Positions 1 to 8,321 of a stretch of 64,000 nt of DNA are shown here, piece after piece (within the stretch, counting starts at the first letter, position 1; each line of letters starts with the position of its first letter). This DNA is from Arthrobacter pigmenti (GTDB taxonomy: Bacteria > Actinomycetota > Actinomycetes > Actinomycetales > Micrococcaceae). Position numbers and translations under genes: made by a program. The notes under the pieces were generated by a model. That model was not told the DNA's origin. It did no database searches and was given only the letters and a program-made list of their open reading frames with translations. The stretch lies in contig NZ_JAATJL010000001.1 in NCBI RefSeq assembly GCF_011927905.1, forward strand, positions 3,348,001 through 3,412,000, given 5' to 3'.

Positions 1-385
1 CAGCGGGCGCGACGCCGCGTGCAACTGCCACGGCGTGTTCGCGGTAGGTGGGGAAGACGTAGTCCTGCGGCAGCATGGCGTAGGCGGACCCGACCTGCGC
101 CGCCTCCTGCCCCCGCAGCTGGACCCACAGTGCCAGCTCACCCTGGCGTTGGAGTGCCGTTGCCTCCTGGTCGAACCGGCGGATGAGATACATGTCGCGG
201 TAGAGCACTTCGAGCTCGCCCTCTGCGGGTGCGTATCCGCCATAGGGGCCGCTGACTTTCAGTTCCCCGTCGGGTGAGAGGAACTGCACCATCCCTGCCG
301 GATCACGCGTCAGATCCGGTGGGTGGTGGGCGTCGAACTGCTCCTCGGCGTCAAACTCGGCCGCTGGAAGGCCCGATGTTGCCAT
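1..385 (-). CDS. pdhA: 2-oxoacid (pyruvate or branched-chain) dehydrogenase E1 alpha subunit, N-terminal part
   Basis: About 128 N-terminal residues are visible; the gene reads off the left edge of the window. The protein would be the thiamin-diphosphate E1 alpha subunit that decarboxylates pyruvate or branched-chain 2-oxoacids in the cytoplasm. The family pattern is clear: LYRDMYLIRRFDQEA, then LWVQLRGQEAAQVGSAYAM and FPTYREHAVAVARG, the usual entry to the ThDP fold. I chose ATG 385 because AAGGAA lies 8 bases upstream; an in-frame ATG at 406 would add 7 residues but has no ribosome site. The upstream neighbour is a HisC-like aminotransferase on the same strand. Pyruvate versus branched-chain specificity cannot be decided from this fragment. 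Confidence 0.85.
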   Translation of the reverse strand, partial: MATSGLPAAEFDAEEQFDAHHPPDLTRDPAGMVQFLSPDGELKVSGPYGGYAPAEGELEVLYRDMYLIRRFDQEATALQRQGELALWVQLRGQEAAQVGSAYAMLPQDYVFPTYREHAVAVARGVAPA

Positions 386-421
386 ACTTTGTTCCTTGCC
401 GGTCATATTCCGTGAGGCGTA

Positions 422-454
422 TATTTACCCGGCTTTCATGCGCTGAAGCGCATG
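422..454 (-). promoter_or_regulatory. Putative promoter and palindromic operator of the E1 alpha gene
   Basis: Reading on the minus strand, a -10-like TAAATA (422-427) lies 37 bases before the chosen start. A perfect palindrome, CATGCGCT-GA-AGCGCATG (437-454), covers the place where the -35 should be. This arrangement suits a repressor-controlled promoter. The binding protein is unknown, and the assignment rests on position and symmetry only. Confidence 0.35.
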
Positions 455-506
455 CGCCGTCCCCTTAGACTAACGACGACGGCGCTCACCTCCCATTTAT
501 GAAGTG

Positions 507-1646
507 CTAAGAAACTCCCGGACCCTTTGTGTAGGTTGCACAAAGGGCGAGGAAACGGGAGTTGGCTTCGGCTTCTCCGATACTGACGCGGATACCTTCC
601 GTGCCGAAAGCCCGGACGGACAGCGCCTGCTGCTCGGCGAGCGCAGCGAATTCGGGCGTGTTCTCACCGAGGGACAGCCAGACGAAGTTGCCCTCAGCCT
701 CCGGAATAGCCCAGCCAAATTCCCGTAGTCCGTCCACTACCCGGGTCCGCTCATCGACGATGGATTGAACCCGCTCCCTTACTTCGCCAATGTGGCGGAG
801 CGAGGTAACAGCCGCGTGTTCAGCGACCTGCGAAACGGCGAAAGGTGTGGCGCTCACACGAAGATGCTGGGTGAGGGCCGGCTGCGAAATGGAGTAGCCC
901 ACCCTCAGCCCTGCAAGGCCATGGGCCTTGGAGAAGGTCCGAAGCACAATGACGTTGGGGTAGTCGCGGTAGAGCTGGAGACCCTCGACCGCTTCCGGGT
1001 TCCGCACGAATTCCAGGTACGCCTCGTCCAGGATCACAACGACGTGGCTGGGGACCCGCGCCAGGAAGTCCCGCACCTGGCGTTCGGTCAGGGCCGGGCC
1101 AGTGGGGTTGTTCGGCGTGCACAGCAGGATGACCCTGGTCCGGTCCGTGATAGCGGCGGCCATGCCGTCAAGGTCGTGGGTAGCGTCAGGAAGCAGCGGC
1201 ACCTGAACGCTTTTCGCGCCTGCGAGCCCGACGCAGATGGGGTAGGCCTCGAACGACCTCCACGGGTAGATGACCTCGTCCGGAGCCTCGAATTCGTTCT
1301 GCCCGGCGAACGCTGCGAGCACCTGGTTCAGGGCTCCGAGGCTGCCAGCTCCTGTCACGATGTCCTCGGCCGGGACCCCCAGGAAGTCAGCGAGTTCGCT
1401 TCGCAACGTGGTGGTCATCGGATCCGGGTAGCGATTGATCGCAGTCTGCTGCGCGATCGCTTCGAGAACTGCAGGCAACGGCGGGAGTGGGTTCTCGTTG
1501 GATGAGAGCTTGTAGCTCTCCAGGCCTTCGATGACCACCGGAGGTTTTCCGGCGGCGTAACGAGGAAGACGGCCAAGAACGCTGCGGGGGTGGATGCTGG
1601 TGCCCTGTTCCGCAGCTGCGTCGGTGTGGTTTTCAGGTGCGCTCAT
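507..1646 (-). CDS. HisC-family aminotransferase (histidinol-phosphate or aromatic amino acid transaminase)
   Basis: A 379-residue PLP-dependent fold-type I aminotransferase of the HisC family. Visible landmarks are SSNENPLPPLPAVLEAI near the N terminus, CTPNNPTGPALT, the PLP-phenol contact region VVILDEAYLEF, and the Schiff-base lysine in RTFSKAHGLAGLRVGY. The open frame extends further upstream, but ATG 1646 begins the recognisable protein and the extension runs through a repeat and into the next gene. It lies upstream of the E1 alpha gene on the same strand. Isolated actinobacterial HisC paralogues outside a his operon are often phenylalanine/aromatic transaminases (Pat), so the substrate is left open. 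A terminator-like hairpin overlaps its last codons. Confidence 0.8.
   Translation of the reverse strand: MSAPENHTDAAAEQGTSIHPRSVLGRLPRYAAGKPPVVIEGLESYKLSSNENPLPPLPAVLEAIAQQTAINRYPDPMTTTLRSELADFLGVPAEDIVTGAGSLGALNQVLAAFAGQNEFEAPDEVIYPWRSFEAYPICVGLAGAKSVQVPLLPDATHDLDGMAAAITDRTRVILLCTPNNPTGPALTERQVRDFLARVPSHVVVILDEAYLEFVRNPEAVEGLQLYRDYPNVIVLRTFSKAHGLAGLRVGYSISQPALTQHLRVSATPFAVSQVAEHAAVTSLRHIGEVRERVQSIVDERTRVVDGLREFGWAIPEAEGNFVWLSLGENTPEFAALAEQQALSVRAFGTEGIRVSIGEAEANSRFLALCATYTKGPGVS
513..563 (-). terminator. Two-tier hairpin overlapping the 3' end of the aminotransferase gene
   Basis: An outer stem AACTCCCG/CGGGAGTT (513-520 with 556-563) encloses a perfect inner stem CCCTTTGTG/CACAAAGGG (523-531 with 539-547) with a 7-base loop. 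In the direction of transcription it is followed by TTTCTTAG, which contains the stop codon. It resembles an intrinsic terminator built into the last 18 codons of the gene, although the T tract is short. Confidence 0.45.
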
Positions 1647-1658
1647 GTTCTCAAGCGT

Positions 1659-1733
1659 ACTGGGCGAGGGCCCCGCGCCGAGCGCAGCGAGGTGAAGGGA
1701 GCCCAGGTAGCGCGAACTGGGCGAGGGCCCCGC
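1659..1733. repeat. 18-bp direct repeat pair in the aminotransferase/holin divergent spacer
   Basis: ACTGGGCGAGGGCCCCGC occurs at 1659-1676 and again, identically, at 1716-1733, 57 bases apart. It sits between the start of the aminotransferase (1646) and the start of the holin-like gene (1762). It could be a recent local duplication or paired operator half-sites. Confidence 0.5.
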
Positions 1734-1761
1734 TACTTGGCCGGTGTGACAGCATTGGTGC

Positions 1762-2169
1762 ATGTTGAAGTTCATTGTCAGGGTCCTGATCAACGCTCTC
1801 GCTCTGTGGGTTGCGGCGTGGCTGCTGCCCGGAATTGAGCTCGGCTCGGAAGCTGCGACCGAAGCTTCCGGTAACGACACCGTTGGCAGCATCCTGTCCT
1901 ACCTGTTCGTGGGGCTGGTGTTCGGCGTAGTCAACGCGCTGGTCCGACCGATCGTGTCCCTGCTCTCCCTTCCCTTGACGATCCTCACGTTGGGCTTGTT
2001 CACCATCGTTATCAACGCGGGGATGCTGATGTTGACCTCCTGGTTGACCTCCTTCACTCCGATCGGCTTCACGGTGGACGACTTCTTCTGGACAGCGATC
2101 CTCGGCGCAATCATCATCAGCCTGGTTTCCCTCGTTGCCGGGGCTATCACCGGGAACAGCAGGCGCTAA
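1762..2169 (+). CDS. Phage-holin-family 4TM membrane protein
   Basis: A 135-residue integral membrane protein of the mycobacterial-type 4TM phage holin superfamily IV (PF04020-like), a family common on actinobacterial chromosomes outside prophages. It starts MLKFIVRVLINALALWVAAW and has a second helix near YLFVGLVFGVVNALV, a third LTILTLGLFTIVINAGMLM, and a fourth FFWTAILGAIIISLVSLVAG. The function of the chromosomal versions is not established, and no phage genes surround it. Its stop codon overlaps by 4 bases the stop codon of the convergent hydrolase gene. Confidence 0.8.
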   Translation: MLKFIVRVLINALALWVAAWLLPGIELGSEAATEASGNDTVGSILSYLFVGLVFGVVNALVRPIVSLLSLPLTILTLGLFTIVINAGMLMLTSWLTSFTPIGFTVDDFFWTAILGAIIISLVSLVAGAITGNSRR

Positions 2170-3407
2170 CGCTTCGCGTCCTTGACGCCTCTTCCCCCGA
2201 GTTTGCGTACCTCCGCGCTGCGTCGCGGCGTCGGTGCGGGGAACAGGGATGGCCTGGTCACGGAAAAGACGTGCCGTTTGGCTGTCGAACCAACGACGGC
2301 GGCGCCCAGTGCGGCAGTAATCGGGGCTATGGACGGGTGTGCGCTGTCATCGACAGCGCGGGCTCCAGCCTCGTAGCTTCGCAGTTTGTGTGCCGGGCCC
2401 AGCCCGAAATCCTCGCCAGGGAGCAGGAACACGGGGTTATCCTGCACCACCGTGACCTGATTACGGGCGTCGGCCTTCGGTTGCATGTCAGCCCACGGCA
2501 CGGCGTCGAGCTCGTGCTTCAGGTGAAGGTAGTTCGTGCTTTCCGGAGCTGCCTCATCATCGGTCGGTGATCCCGCGGTGATGACCGTACTCACCGAGTA
2601 TTTCTCCTGTACGGGTCCGCTGTTTGCGAGGTTCATGGCGTGCATACCGCCCTGGCTATAGCCGACCAGGACGACGTTCGCGCCCTCAGGCGCACCCGCC
2701 TCTTCAAGCCCGCGGGCAACGGCGTCGTTCACATAGAGGCTGTCTGCCTGTTCAGCCTCCGTGACGCCGACAGCGCTGAAGGCATTGGCCCATTCCGAGC
2801 CTTCCGTGCCCTGAAGCACCACCACATAGGTAAGCCCGCTCTCCCCTTCCACCTCAAGTACCTCGAACGCCGAACCGGGCTCGCCTTCCACTTGGGAAAC
2901 TCGCGCAAGCAACCCTTCGACAGTCCCGCTGAGGGCGACCTCCGAGGTCCCAGTCTTCTGAACGCGCAAATGGGACGAGAGGAACGGCAAGCTGCTGACT
3001 GAGTCGCTGAGGTCCTGAATCGGGGCGAGGGCGGCGAATCTGAGATGCACTTCCAGTTCCGCCATGGCGTAGCCAACCCTGCTGAGACGGATTCTGTCTG
3101 CAGTTTCCTGCAGCTCTGCTTCGGCTGCCTGCACGCTGGCCTGCGCAGCATGGACTGAATCGAGTGCGCGAGATCCGGCTGCGTAGACCTTCACTCCGGC
3201 CGGACACGACTGCAGCCTCGTAACGCCCACGGCCATCCAGCCGACGCCATCCATCACCTCCCGCATGCGCTCAGCTGCATTTTGAATGACCTGTACGCCC
3301 CTATCCAGTTCCTCCCACTGGAAGCGAATGCCTCCGGCTCCGCCAACAACCCGTGCAATTGCGTCTTGATCAGGCCGGGCGACAACCGGCAGAAGGTCAT
3401 CGCTCAC
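2166..3407 (-). CDS. Alpha/beta-hydrolase (lipase-like) with WXG100-like N-terminal helices
   Basis: A 413-residue protein. Residues 1-130 are helical and alanine-rich (IQNAAERMREVMDGVGW and further heptad-like segments), reminiscent of WXG100/ESX substrates. Residues 195-370 form a lipase-like alpha/beta-hydrolase with nucleophile elbow GYSQGG (Ser251), a later Asp in HELDAVPWAD and candidate His residues. No signal peptide is seen. The GTG start overlaps the stop codon of the upstream WXG100-like gene (GTGA), so the two are translationally coupled. Together they look like an ESX-type secreted or toxin-like hydrolase with its small partner, but no EccC or other secretion gene is in the window. 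The substrate is unknown. Confidence 0.7.
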   Translation of the reverse strand: MSDDLLPVVARPDQDAIARVVGGAGGIRFQWEELDRGVQVIQNAAERMREVMDGVGWMAVGVTRLQSCPAGVKVYAAGSRALDSVHAAQASVQAAEAELQETADRIRLSRVGYAMAELEVHLRFAALAPIQDLSDSVSSLPFLSSHLRVQKTGTSEVALSGTVEGLLARVSQVEGEPGSAFEVLEVEGESGLTYVVVLQGTEGSEWANAFSAVGVTEAEQADSLYVNDAVARGLEEAGAPEGANVVLVGYSQGGMHAMNLANSGPVQEKYSVSTVITAGSPTDDEAAPESTNYLHLKHELDAVPWADMQPKADARNQVTVVQDNPVFLLPGEDFGLGPAHKLRSYEAGARAVDDSAHPSIAPITAALGAAVVGSTAKRHVFSVTRPSLFPAPTPRRSAEVRKLGGRGVKDAKR

Positions 3408-3703
3408 TGCCCGGCCGCCATCGTCACTTCCGCTGCCTGCAAAGCCGAAGAATATGCATCAAGGGAGACGGCGGCCTCGCGCATTCGGGACGCGCAGTCG
3501 GCAACCGCCTGGATACGCTCACCGAGATACTCCTTGAACTTCCGCCCTGCAGGCGATTCCCATTCAATGTCCTGCGCCCCGCACAGACGCGTGCGGACCT
3601 CCTCAAGGGTTTCTGCCTGAACCCTGAGGTGTCCTGCATACTCAGCAGCCACCTCACCGGACGCGGCCCCGAACGAAAGTGCCGGCGTCGTACTTTGAAA
3701 CAT
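3404..3703 (-). CDS. WXG100-like small helical protein
   Basis: A 99-residue protein of the size and helical-hairpin style of WXG100/ESAT-6-like proteins. The turn region reads GAQDIEWESPAGRKFKEYL, with W-E-S in place of the classical W-x-G. ATG 3703 is chosen because GGAG lies just upstream; the frame stays open 8 codons further but without a ribosome site. Its last codon overlaps the GTG of the hydrolase gene by 4 bases. Known WXG100 proteins are exported as dimers by type VII secretion, and a partner role for the hydrolase is inferred from coupling. Confidence 0.6.
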   Translation of the reverse strand: MFQSTTPALSFGAASGEVAAEYAGHLRVQAETLEEVRTRLCGAQDIEWESPAGRKFKEYLGERIQAVADCASRMREAAVSLDAYSSALQAAEVTMAAGQ

Positions 3704-3872
3704 GCTCCTGCCCCCTCTGATCCGCATCTTGCCTCTTCGAAAACGCTAGGCCTGCGAGAAGGACGACGACGGCGCCGCGTGCGGTATGTGCGTAAGTCGC
3801 CCGGAATTGGTGGCTGTGGAGGAGTTGTCATCCAAGCAGGGCAAGCGCGCGGGTCATGGAAGAATTGGTTCC

Positions 3873-5312
3873 ATGCCTTCCATTGACTCCTCCCGGGTAA
3901 GCCTTGCGTCCGTATCGATCCGCCAGGGTGATAGCCAGGTTCCCATCGCACTGGGTCCCCTCGATGGCAGGTACCGCCCAGCCGCCGCGCCGCTCGTTGA
4001 CTACCTCTCTGAAGCAGCTCTTAACCGCGACCGTGTGCACGTTGAAGTGGAGTGGCTCATTCACCTGACCCGTAACTCCGTGCTGCCTGGAACAAAACCA
4101 CTGACCAGCGAGCAGGAAAGCGGCCTGCGGGAGATCGTCACCTCCTTCGACGGCACCGCCGTGAGTGAACTCGCGGAGATTGAGCGCGTGACAGTCCACG
4201 ATGTCAAGGCCGTGGAGTACTTCATCGGAAGCCGTCTTGAGGGCCTCGGCATCGCGCACCTCAAGCCGCTCATCCACTTTGGCTGCACCTCGGAGGACAT
4301 CAACAACCTCTCCTACGCCCTCGGCGTGAAAGGTGCGGTGGAAGCAGTGTGGCTGCCGGCGGCGTCGTCACTCGTGGAGCAGGTGAAGGCGATGGCCGAA
4401 GAATCGCGGTCGGTGCCCATGCTGTCCCGCACCCATGGGCAGCCGGCCACGCCCACCACCCTCGGCAAAGAGCTCGCCGTCGTGGCACACCGGTTGGGCC
4501 GCCAGCTCGAGCGGATCCGCAGAACCGAGTACCTGGGCAAAATCAACGGCGCAACGGGAACCTACGCAGCGCACGTGGCATCCGTACCCGGTGCCGATTG
4601 GGAAAGCGTCGCCCGGCAGTTCGTCGAAGGCCTGGGCCTCACGTGGAACCCGCTCACCACGCAGATCGAATCGCACGACTGGCAGGCTGAGCTGTACGCC
4701 GACGTCGCCCGGTTCAACCGCATCCTGCACAACTTCTGCACCGACGTGTGGAGCTACATTTCCATTGGCTACTTCGCGCAGGTGCCGGTCGCCGGCGCCA
4801 CCGGTTCCTCAACCATGCCGCACAAGGTGAACCCGATCCGCTTCGAAAACGCGGAAGCCAACTTGGAGGTCTCCTGCTCCTTGCTGGACGTCCTCGCCTC
4901 CACGCTTGTCACCTCACGCTGGCAGCGTGACCTCACCGATTCCTCCTCGCAGCGGAACATCGGCGTCGCCTTCGGTCACTCGCTGCTCGCCATCTCCAAT
5001 GTGGCAAAGGGCCTTGAGCGCCTCGACGTTGCCGACGCCGTCCTCGCCGCCGACCTTGATACCAACTGGGAAGTCCTCGGCGAAGCGATCCAGATGGTCA
5101 TGCGGGCCGAAGCGATCGCCGGAACGCCTGGCATGGAGGACCCCTACGAGCGCCTGAAGGACCTCACCCGCGGCCACCGGGTGGATGCGAACCGAATGCG
5201 CGAGTTCGTCCTCGGGCTCGGGCTCTCCCCGGAGGCCCAGGAGCGGCTGCTCGCACTTACCCCGGGCAGTTACACCGGCATCGCGGACAACCTGGTAAAC
5301 CACCTGCGCTGA
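3873..5312 (+). CDS. purB: Adenylosuccinate lyase
   Basis: A 479-residue fumarase/aspartase-superfamily enzyme that cleaves adenylosuccinate and SAICAR in purine synthesis. Seen in order: ALGPLDGRYRPAAAPL at the N terminus, HLKPLIHFGCTSEDINNLS (first conserved region), SRTHGQPATPTTLGKELA (second, with the catalytic His), and the superfamily signature GSSTMPHKVNPIRFENAE (third, with the catalytic Ser loop). Its length fits the long PurB subtype of proteobacteria and actinobacteria. ATG 3873 starts the homologous part; the longer open frame upstream is not supported. An AEC transporter gene follows 33 bases later. Confidence 0.95.
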   Translation: MPSIDSSRVSLASVSIRQGDSQVPIALGPLDGRYRPAAAPLVDYLSEAALNRDRVHVEVEWLIHLTRNSVLPGTKPLTSEQESGLREIVTSFDGTAVSELAEIERVTVHDVKAVEYFIGSRLEGLGIAHLKPLIHFGCTSEDINNLSYALGVKGAVEAVWLPAASSLVEQVKAMAEESRSVPMLSRTHGQPATPTTLGKELAVVAHRLGRQLERIRRTEYLGKINGATGTYAAHVASVPGADWESVARQFVEGLGLTWNPLTTQIESHDWQAELYADVARFNRILHNFCTDVWSYISIGYFAQVPVAGATGSSTMPHKVNPIRFENAEANLEVSCSLLDVLASTLVTSRWQRDLTDSSSQRNIGVAFGHSLLAISNVAKGLERLDVADAVLAADLDTNWEVLGEAIQMVMRAEAIAGTPGMEDPYERLKDLTRGHRVDANRMREFVLGLGLSPEAQERLLALTPGSYTGIADNLVNHLR

Positions 5313-5345
5313 TCCGCCCACCACACACAGAGATAGGGTCGCCCG

Positions 5346-6266
5346 ATGGCAGGCGTGTTGATCGGCTTTGCCATCGTGGGCGCAGTAATCCTCGTCGGGT
5401 ACGTTGCCGGGCGGCTTGAACTTGCCGGCCGGGATGCGGCGAATGTGCTCAGCCGTACGGCCTTCTTCATCACCAACCCGGCGCTGCTCTTCACCATCCT
5501 TGCGCAAGCGGACCTCGCGGTGGTGTTCTCTGCCTACGCACCCGTTGCCCTCCTGGGTTCGGTTGCGTCGGCGTTGCTGTACGTGCTGCTGAGTAGGATC
5601 TGGTTCCGCCGAAAGGCCGCGGAGACAGCGGTTGGTGCCATGACCGGCTCATACGTGAACGCCAACAACATCGGCATTCCGATCGCCCTCTATGCCCTCG
5701 GAGATGCGACGGCGGTGGCCCCGGTACTGCTGGTACAACTGCTGATCTTGACACCCTTCTACCTGGGCTTCCTCGACCTCACTTCCGGCGGTAAGGCCTC
5801 CTTCAAGCGCATCATCACCCAGCCCGTGCGGAATCCGATCATCATCGCCTCCATTCTGGGCGTCGTGGTGGCGTGGACCGGCCTTGAGATCCCGGACGCG
5901 GTGTTCGAGCCGCTCGTGCTCCTCGGCGGAGCGGCCGTTCCCCTGGTGTTGCTGGCCTTCGGTATGTCCCTGCGCGGGAGCCGCCCGCTCGGAGCACGCG
6001 AATACCGGGCCGAGGTTATTGTCGCCACCCTGATCAAGACTGCGGCGATGCCGTTGATCACCTACGTCCTTGCCCGATTCGCATTCGGGCTCGAGAACGA
6101 ACTCCTCTTCGCCGCTGTGGTGATGTCCGCGCTGCCGACCGCGCAGAACACCTTCCTCTTCGCGAGCCGATACAACCGCGGAATACCGATCGCACGCGAC
6201 GTGATCGTGCTGACCTCCGCCCTCGCGGTACCGAGCCTCATCGTGGTGACGGCGCTACTAGCGTGA
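5346..6266 (+). CDS. AEC-family (auxin efflux carrier type) transporter
   Basis: A 306-residue integral membrane protein of the AEC/bile-acid-arsenite superfamily, which exports or imports small organic acids. It has about 8-10 hydrophobic segments. The conserved broken-helix motif is GSYVNANNIGIPIALYALGD (residues about 100-120), and a second NAP-like region, SALPTAQNTFLFASRYN, lies near the C terminus. The start follows AGGG with suitable spacing. It is 33 bases downstream of purB, probably cotranscribed without functional linkage. Its stop region overlaps the convergent 2H phosphoesterase gene by 9 bases. The substrate cannot be read from sequence. Confidence 0.85.
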   Translation: MAGVLIGFAIVGAVILVGYVAGRLELAGRDAANVLSRTAFFITNPALLFTILAQADLAVVFSAYAPVALLGSVASALLYVLLSRIWFRRKAAETAVGAMTGSYVNANNIGIPIALYALGDATAVAPVLLVQLLILTPFYLGFLDLTSGGKASFKRIITQPVRNPIIIASILGVVVAWTGLEIPDAVFEPLVLLGGAAVPLVLLAFGMSLRGSRPLGAREYRAEVIVATLIKTAAMPLITYVLARFAFGLENELLFAAVVMSALPTAQNTFLFASRYNRGIPIARDVIVLTSALAVPSLIVVTALLA

Positions 6267-6776
6267 GGCGAGCGCCGTCGTCGTGCGCTGGTGGCTGTCC
6301 CAGCGCCGTAAGCCGGCCAGGGTGATGCTTCCATGGTCAGGCGGCAGGATTTCGACGGCGCGCGCAAGTTGGTCCGGACTCAAGCCGCGCGCAAGCGTGA
6401 GGTGCGGGATCCACCGCCCGGGCACAGAGTTTTCAGCGATCTTCGGGACATCGGCGAGCGCCTGGTGCACCTTGCGGTGCAATTCAAGCAGGGCAACGCC
6501 GACGACGACGGCGCGCGCCAGCACGAGCCCCCGCCCGGTCCGGAACACCATCAGGCCGGCGGTGTGCGCGCCAATAGGCAGTGTCTCGTTCAGCCCCTGA
6601 AGCGCCGGATCGAAATGGTCCGGCACTGCTGGTGCGGCGAGAAGCGTGATATGTGGGCGATTGGAAGCGGCCGTGTGCCGTGCCTGCGACGGCAGGTCGG
6701 AGTCCTGGAGCCGCGCCCAATCCCTGCGGATCAGTTCCTCCGCGTGCGGGTCGGGAAGAATTTCGATGCTATCCAT
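6258..6776 (-). CDS. 2H phosphoesterase (2'-5' RNA ligase family)
   Basis: A 172-residue protein with the two catalytic H-x-T motifs of the 2H phosphoesterase superfamily: HITLL at His42/Thr44 and HLTLA at His125/Thr127. Members act as cyclic phosphodiesterases or 2'-5' RNA ligases on RNA ends. The two motifs are about 83 residues apart, as expected for the two lobes. The ATG is preceded by a strong GGAGG. It is divergent from the small ABC-type ATPase gene and convergent with the AEC transporter. The physiological substrate is unknown. Confidence 0.82.
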   Translation of the reverse strand: MDSIEILPDPHAEELIRRDWARLQDSDLPSQARHTAASNRPHITLLAAPAVPDHFDPALQGLNETLPIGAHTAGLMVFRTGRGLVLARAVVVGVALLELHRKVHQALADVPKIAENSVPGRWIPHLTLARGLSPDQLARAVEILPPDHGSITLAGLRRWDSHQRTTTALASR

Positions 6777-6850
6777 CGGCTTCCTCCTTCATCTCCGGTG
6801 ATCCCCGCTGAGCGTAACCCGGTGTCAGGGGTGGCTGCGAGACTGGGCTC

Positions 6851-7579
6851 ATGGCATTTGACCGGTTTCCCATTCGACGTTTGGAGGAGAAGCGCGAGCA
6901 GCCGCTGAAGCGTGATGCCTGGCCTGCCACCCTGCCGCCGGTCGCGCAGCTCCTCGATGAGGGCCTGGAGCTTGGTCCCGCCACTGTATTCGTGGGCGAG
7001 AACGGCTCCGGGAAATCCACACTGATTGAGGCAATCGCCGGCGCGTACGGGCTTTCGCTCGAAGGCGGTTCCACCGGCGCCATGCACAGTACGCGGGCAT
7101 CCGAGTCGGAACTGGGTGAGCACCTTCAGCTGATCCGGAACGCGGGCACAACCAGGCGGGGATATTTCCTACGGGCCGAGACCATGCACGGGTTCTTCAC
7201 GTACCTGGAGAAGAACCGAGGGCTGCCATCAGGTCGCGATGACGTCTCATTCCATGACATGTCCCACGGTGAGTCCTTCCTCGAACTCGCGGTCGATCGC
7301 TTCCGCGGTGCCGGCCTGTGGGTCCTGGATGAACCGGAATCCGCGCTGTCCTTCTCCGGCTGCCTGGCGCTGGCCGGAGTGCTCAAGCAGCTCCTCGCAG
7401 ACGGGAAGTCGCAGGTCCTCCTGTCGACGCACTCCCCGCTGCTCGCTGCGCTGCCGGGAGCGCGCATCCTCGAAGTCGGTGAGTGGGGGCTGCGGGAACG
7501 GGACTGGGAGGACCTGGACCTGGTACACAACTGGCGCGAGTTCCTCAAGGCGCCCGGGCGTTACCTCCGACACCTCTAG
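6851..7579 (+). CDS. ABC-type AAA family ATPase (RecF/SMC-like, cytoplasmic)
   Basis: A 242-residue stand-alone ATPase with Walker A GENGSGKST (residues 49-57), ABC signature-like MSHGES, Walker B LWVLDEPESALS and switch histidine STHSP. The Walker A is followed by LIEAIAGAYG, typical of chromosomally encoded AAA_15/AAA_23-like proteins rather than transporter subunits. There is no membrane partner nearby. Its stop is only 7 bases from that of the convergent response regulator gene. The role is unknown; family members are often linked to DNA or RNA metabolism or to stress. Confidence 0.78.
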   Translation: MAFDRFPIRRLEEKREQPLKRDAWPATLPPVAQLLDEGLELGPATVFVGENGSGKSTLIEAIAGAYGLSLEGGSTGAMHSTRASESELGEHLQLIRNAGTTRRGYFLRAETMHGFFTYLEKNRGLPSGRDDVSFHDMSHGESFLELAVDRFRGAGLWVLDEPESALSFSGCLALAGVLKQLLADGKSQVLLSTHSPLLAALPGARILEVGEWGLRERDWEDLDLVHNWREFLKAPGRYLRHL

Positions 7580-7586
7580 GTATGCG

Positions 7587-8321
7587 CTACTTGCTGATGT
7601 CCGTCCTGGTCCACACGTAGAACTTCTCCGGCCGGCCTGCAGCACCGTATTTGGGCACAATGCGCGCGCTTCCCTGCGTCACCAGGAACTCGAGATACCT
7701 GCGGGCGCTCACCCTTGCCAGGCCCAGCATCCCCGCCACCTCGGACGCGGAGGAGCCTGCGCCCGACGAGCGGAGTGCACCAATGACCGATTCGAGAGTC
7801 GGCTGCGAAAGCCCCTTCGGAAGAGTGCCCTGGTATGCCGGACGGTTCGCGGCGGGTGGGCGCGTGGGCGCTGTGGCAAGTAATCGGTCAATCCGCTCCT
7901 GATCGAGGGGCGATGCAGACGATGAGCTGTGCTCAAGAATCCGCGCACGGTGCCGCACATAGTCGTCCAGCCGCTGCATGAGCACCCTTGAGTTGAAGGG
8001 TTTCACCAGGTAGTGGAGCACTCCTCCCGCCATCGCCGCCCGCACGGTTTCCAGTTCACGGGCCGCAGTGATCGCGATGATGTCCACGGGTTCGCCAGGC
8101 AGGTTCCTTGCCGCCCGCAGGACCTCTATTCCTGACATGTCCGGCAGGTGAATGTCGAGCAGCATCAGTTCCGGTTGCAGCTCGCGCACCATCTCGAGCG
8201 CCTGGGTGCCCGAGTGGGCTACGCCAACGACGTCGAAATCGCCATGCGCCAGCAGGAACCCTGTGTGCACACCGGCAATCTCCTGGTCGTCGTCCACAAC
8301 CAGTGTTCGAATGTGCGTCAC
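7587..8321 (-). CDS. Response regulator, CitB/DcuR/MalR type
   Basis: A 244-residue two-component regulator. The receiver domain occupies residues 1-120 with acidic pocket VVDDD, phospho-acceptor Asp56 in LMLLDIHLPD and the conserved Lys in YLVKPFNSRVL. The C-terminal 70 residues carry a winged-helix DNA-binding part (SASEVAGMLGLARVSARRYLEFL), the CitB/DcuR pattern. The GTG start overlaps the stop of the sensor kinase gene (GTGA). The pair is divergent from tctCBA-usp, so it most likely activates tricarboxylate/dicarboxylate uptake in response to external acid. Confidence 0.9.
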   Translation of the reverse strand: MTHIRTLVVDDDQEIAGVHTGFLLAHGDFDVVGVAHSGTQALEMVRELQPELMLLDIHLPDMSGIEVLRAARNLPGEPVDIIAITAARELETVRAAMAGGVLHYLVKPFNSRVLMQRLDDYVRHRARILEHSSSSASPLDQERIDRLLATAPTRPPAANRPAYQGTLPKGLSQPTLESVIGALRSSGAGSSASEVAGMLGLARVSARRYLEFLVTQGSARIVPKYGAAGRPEKFYVWTRTDISK

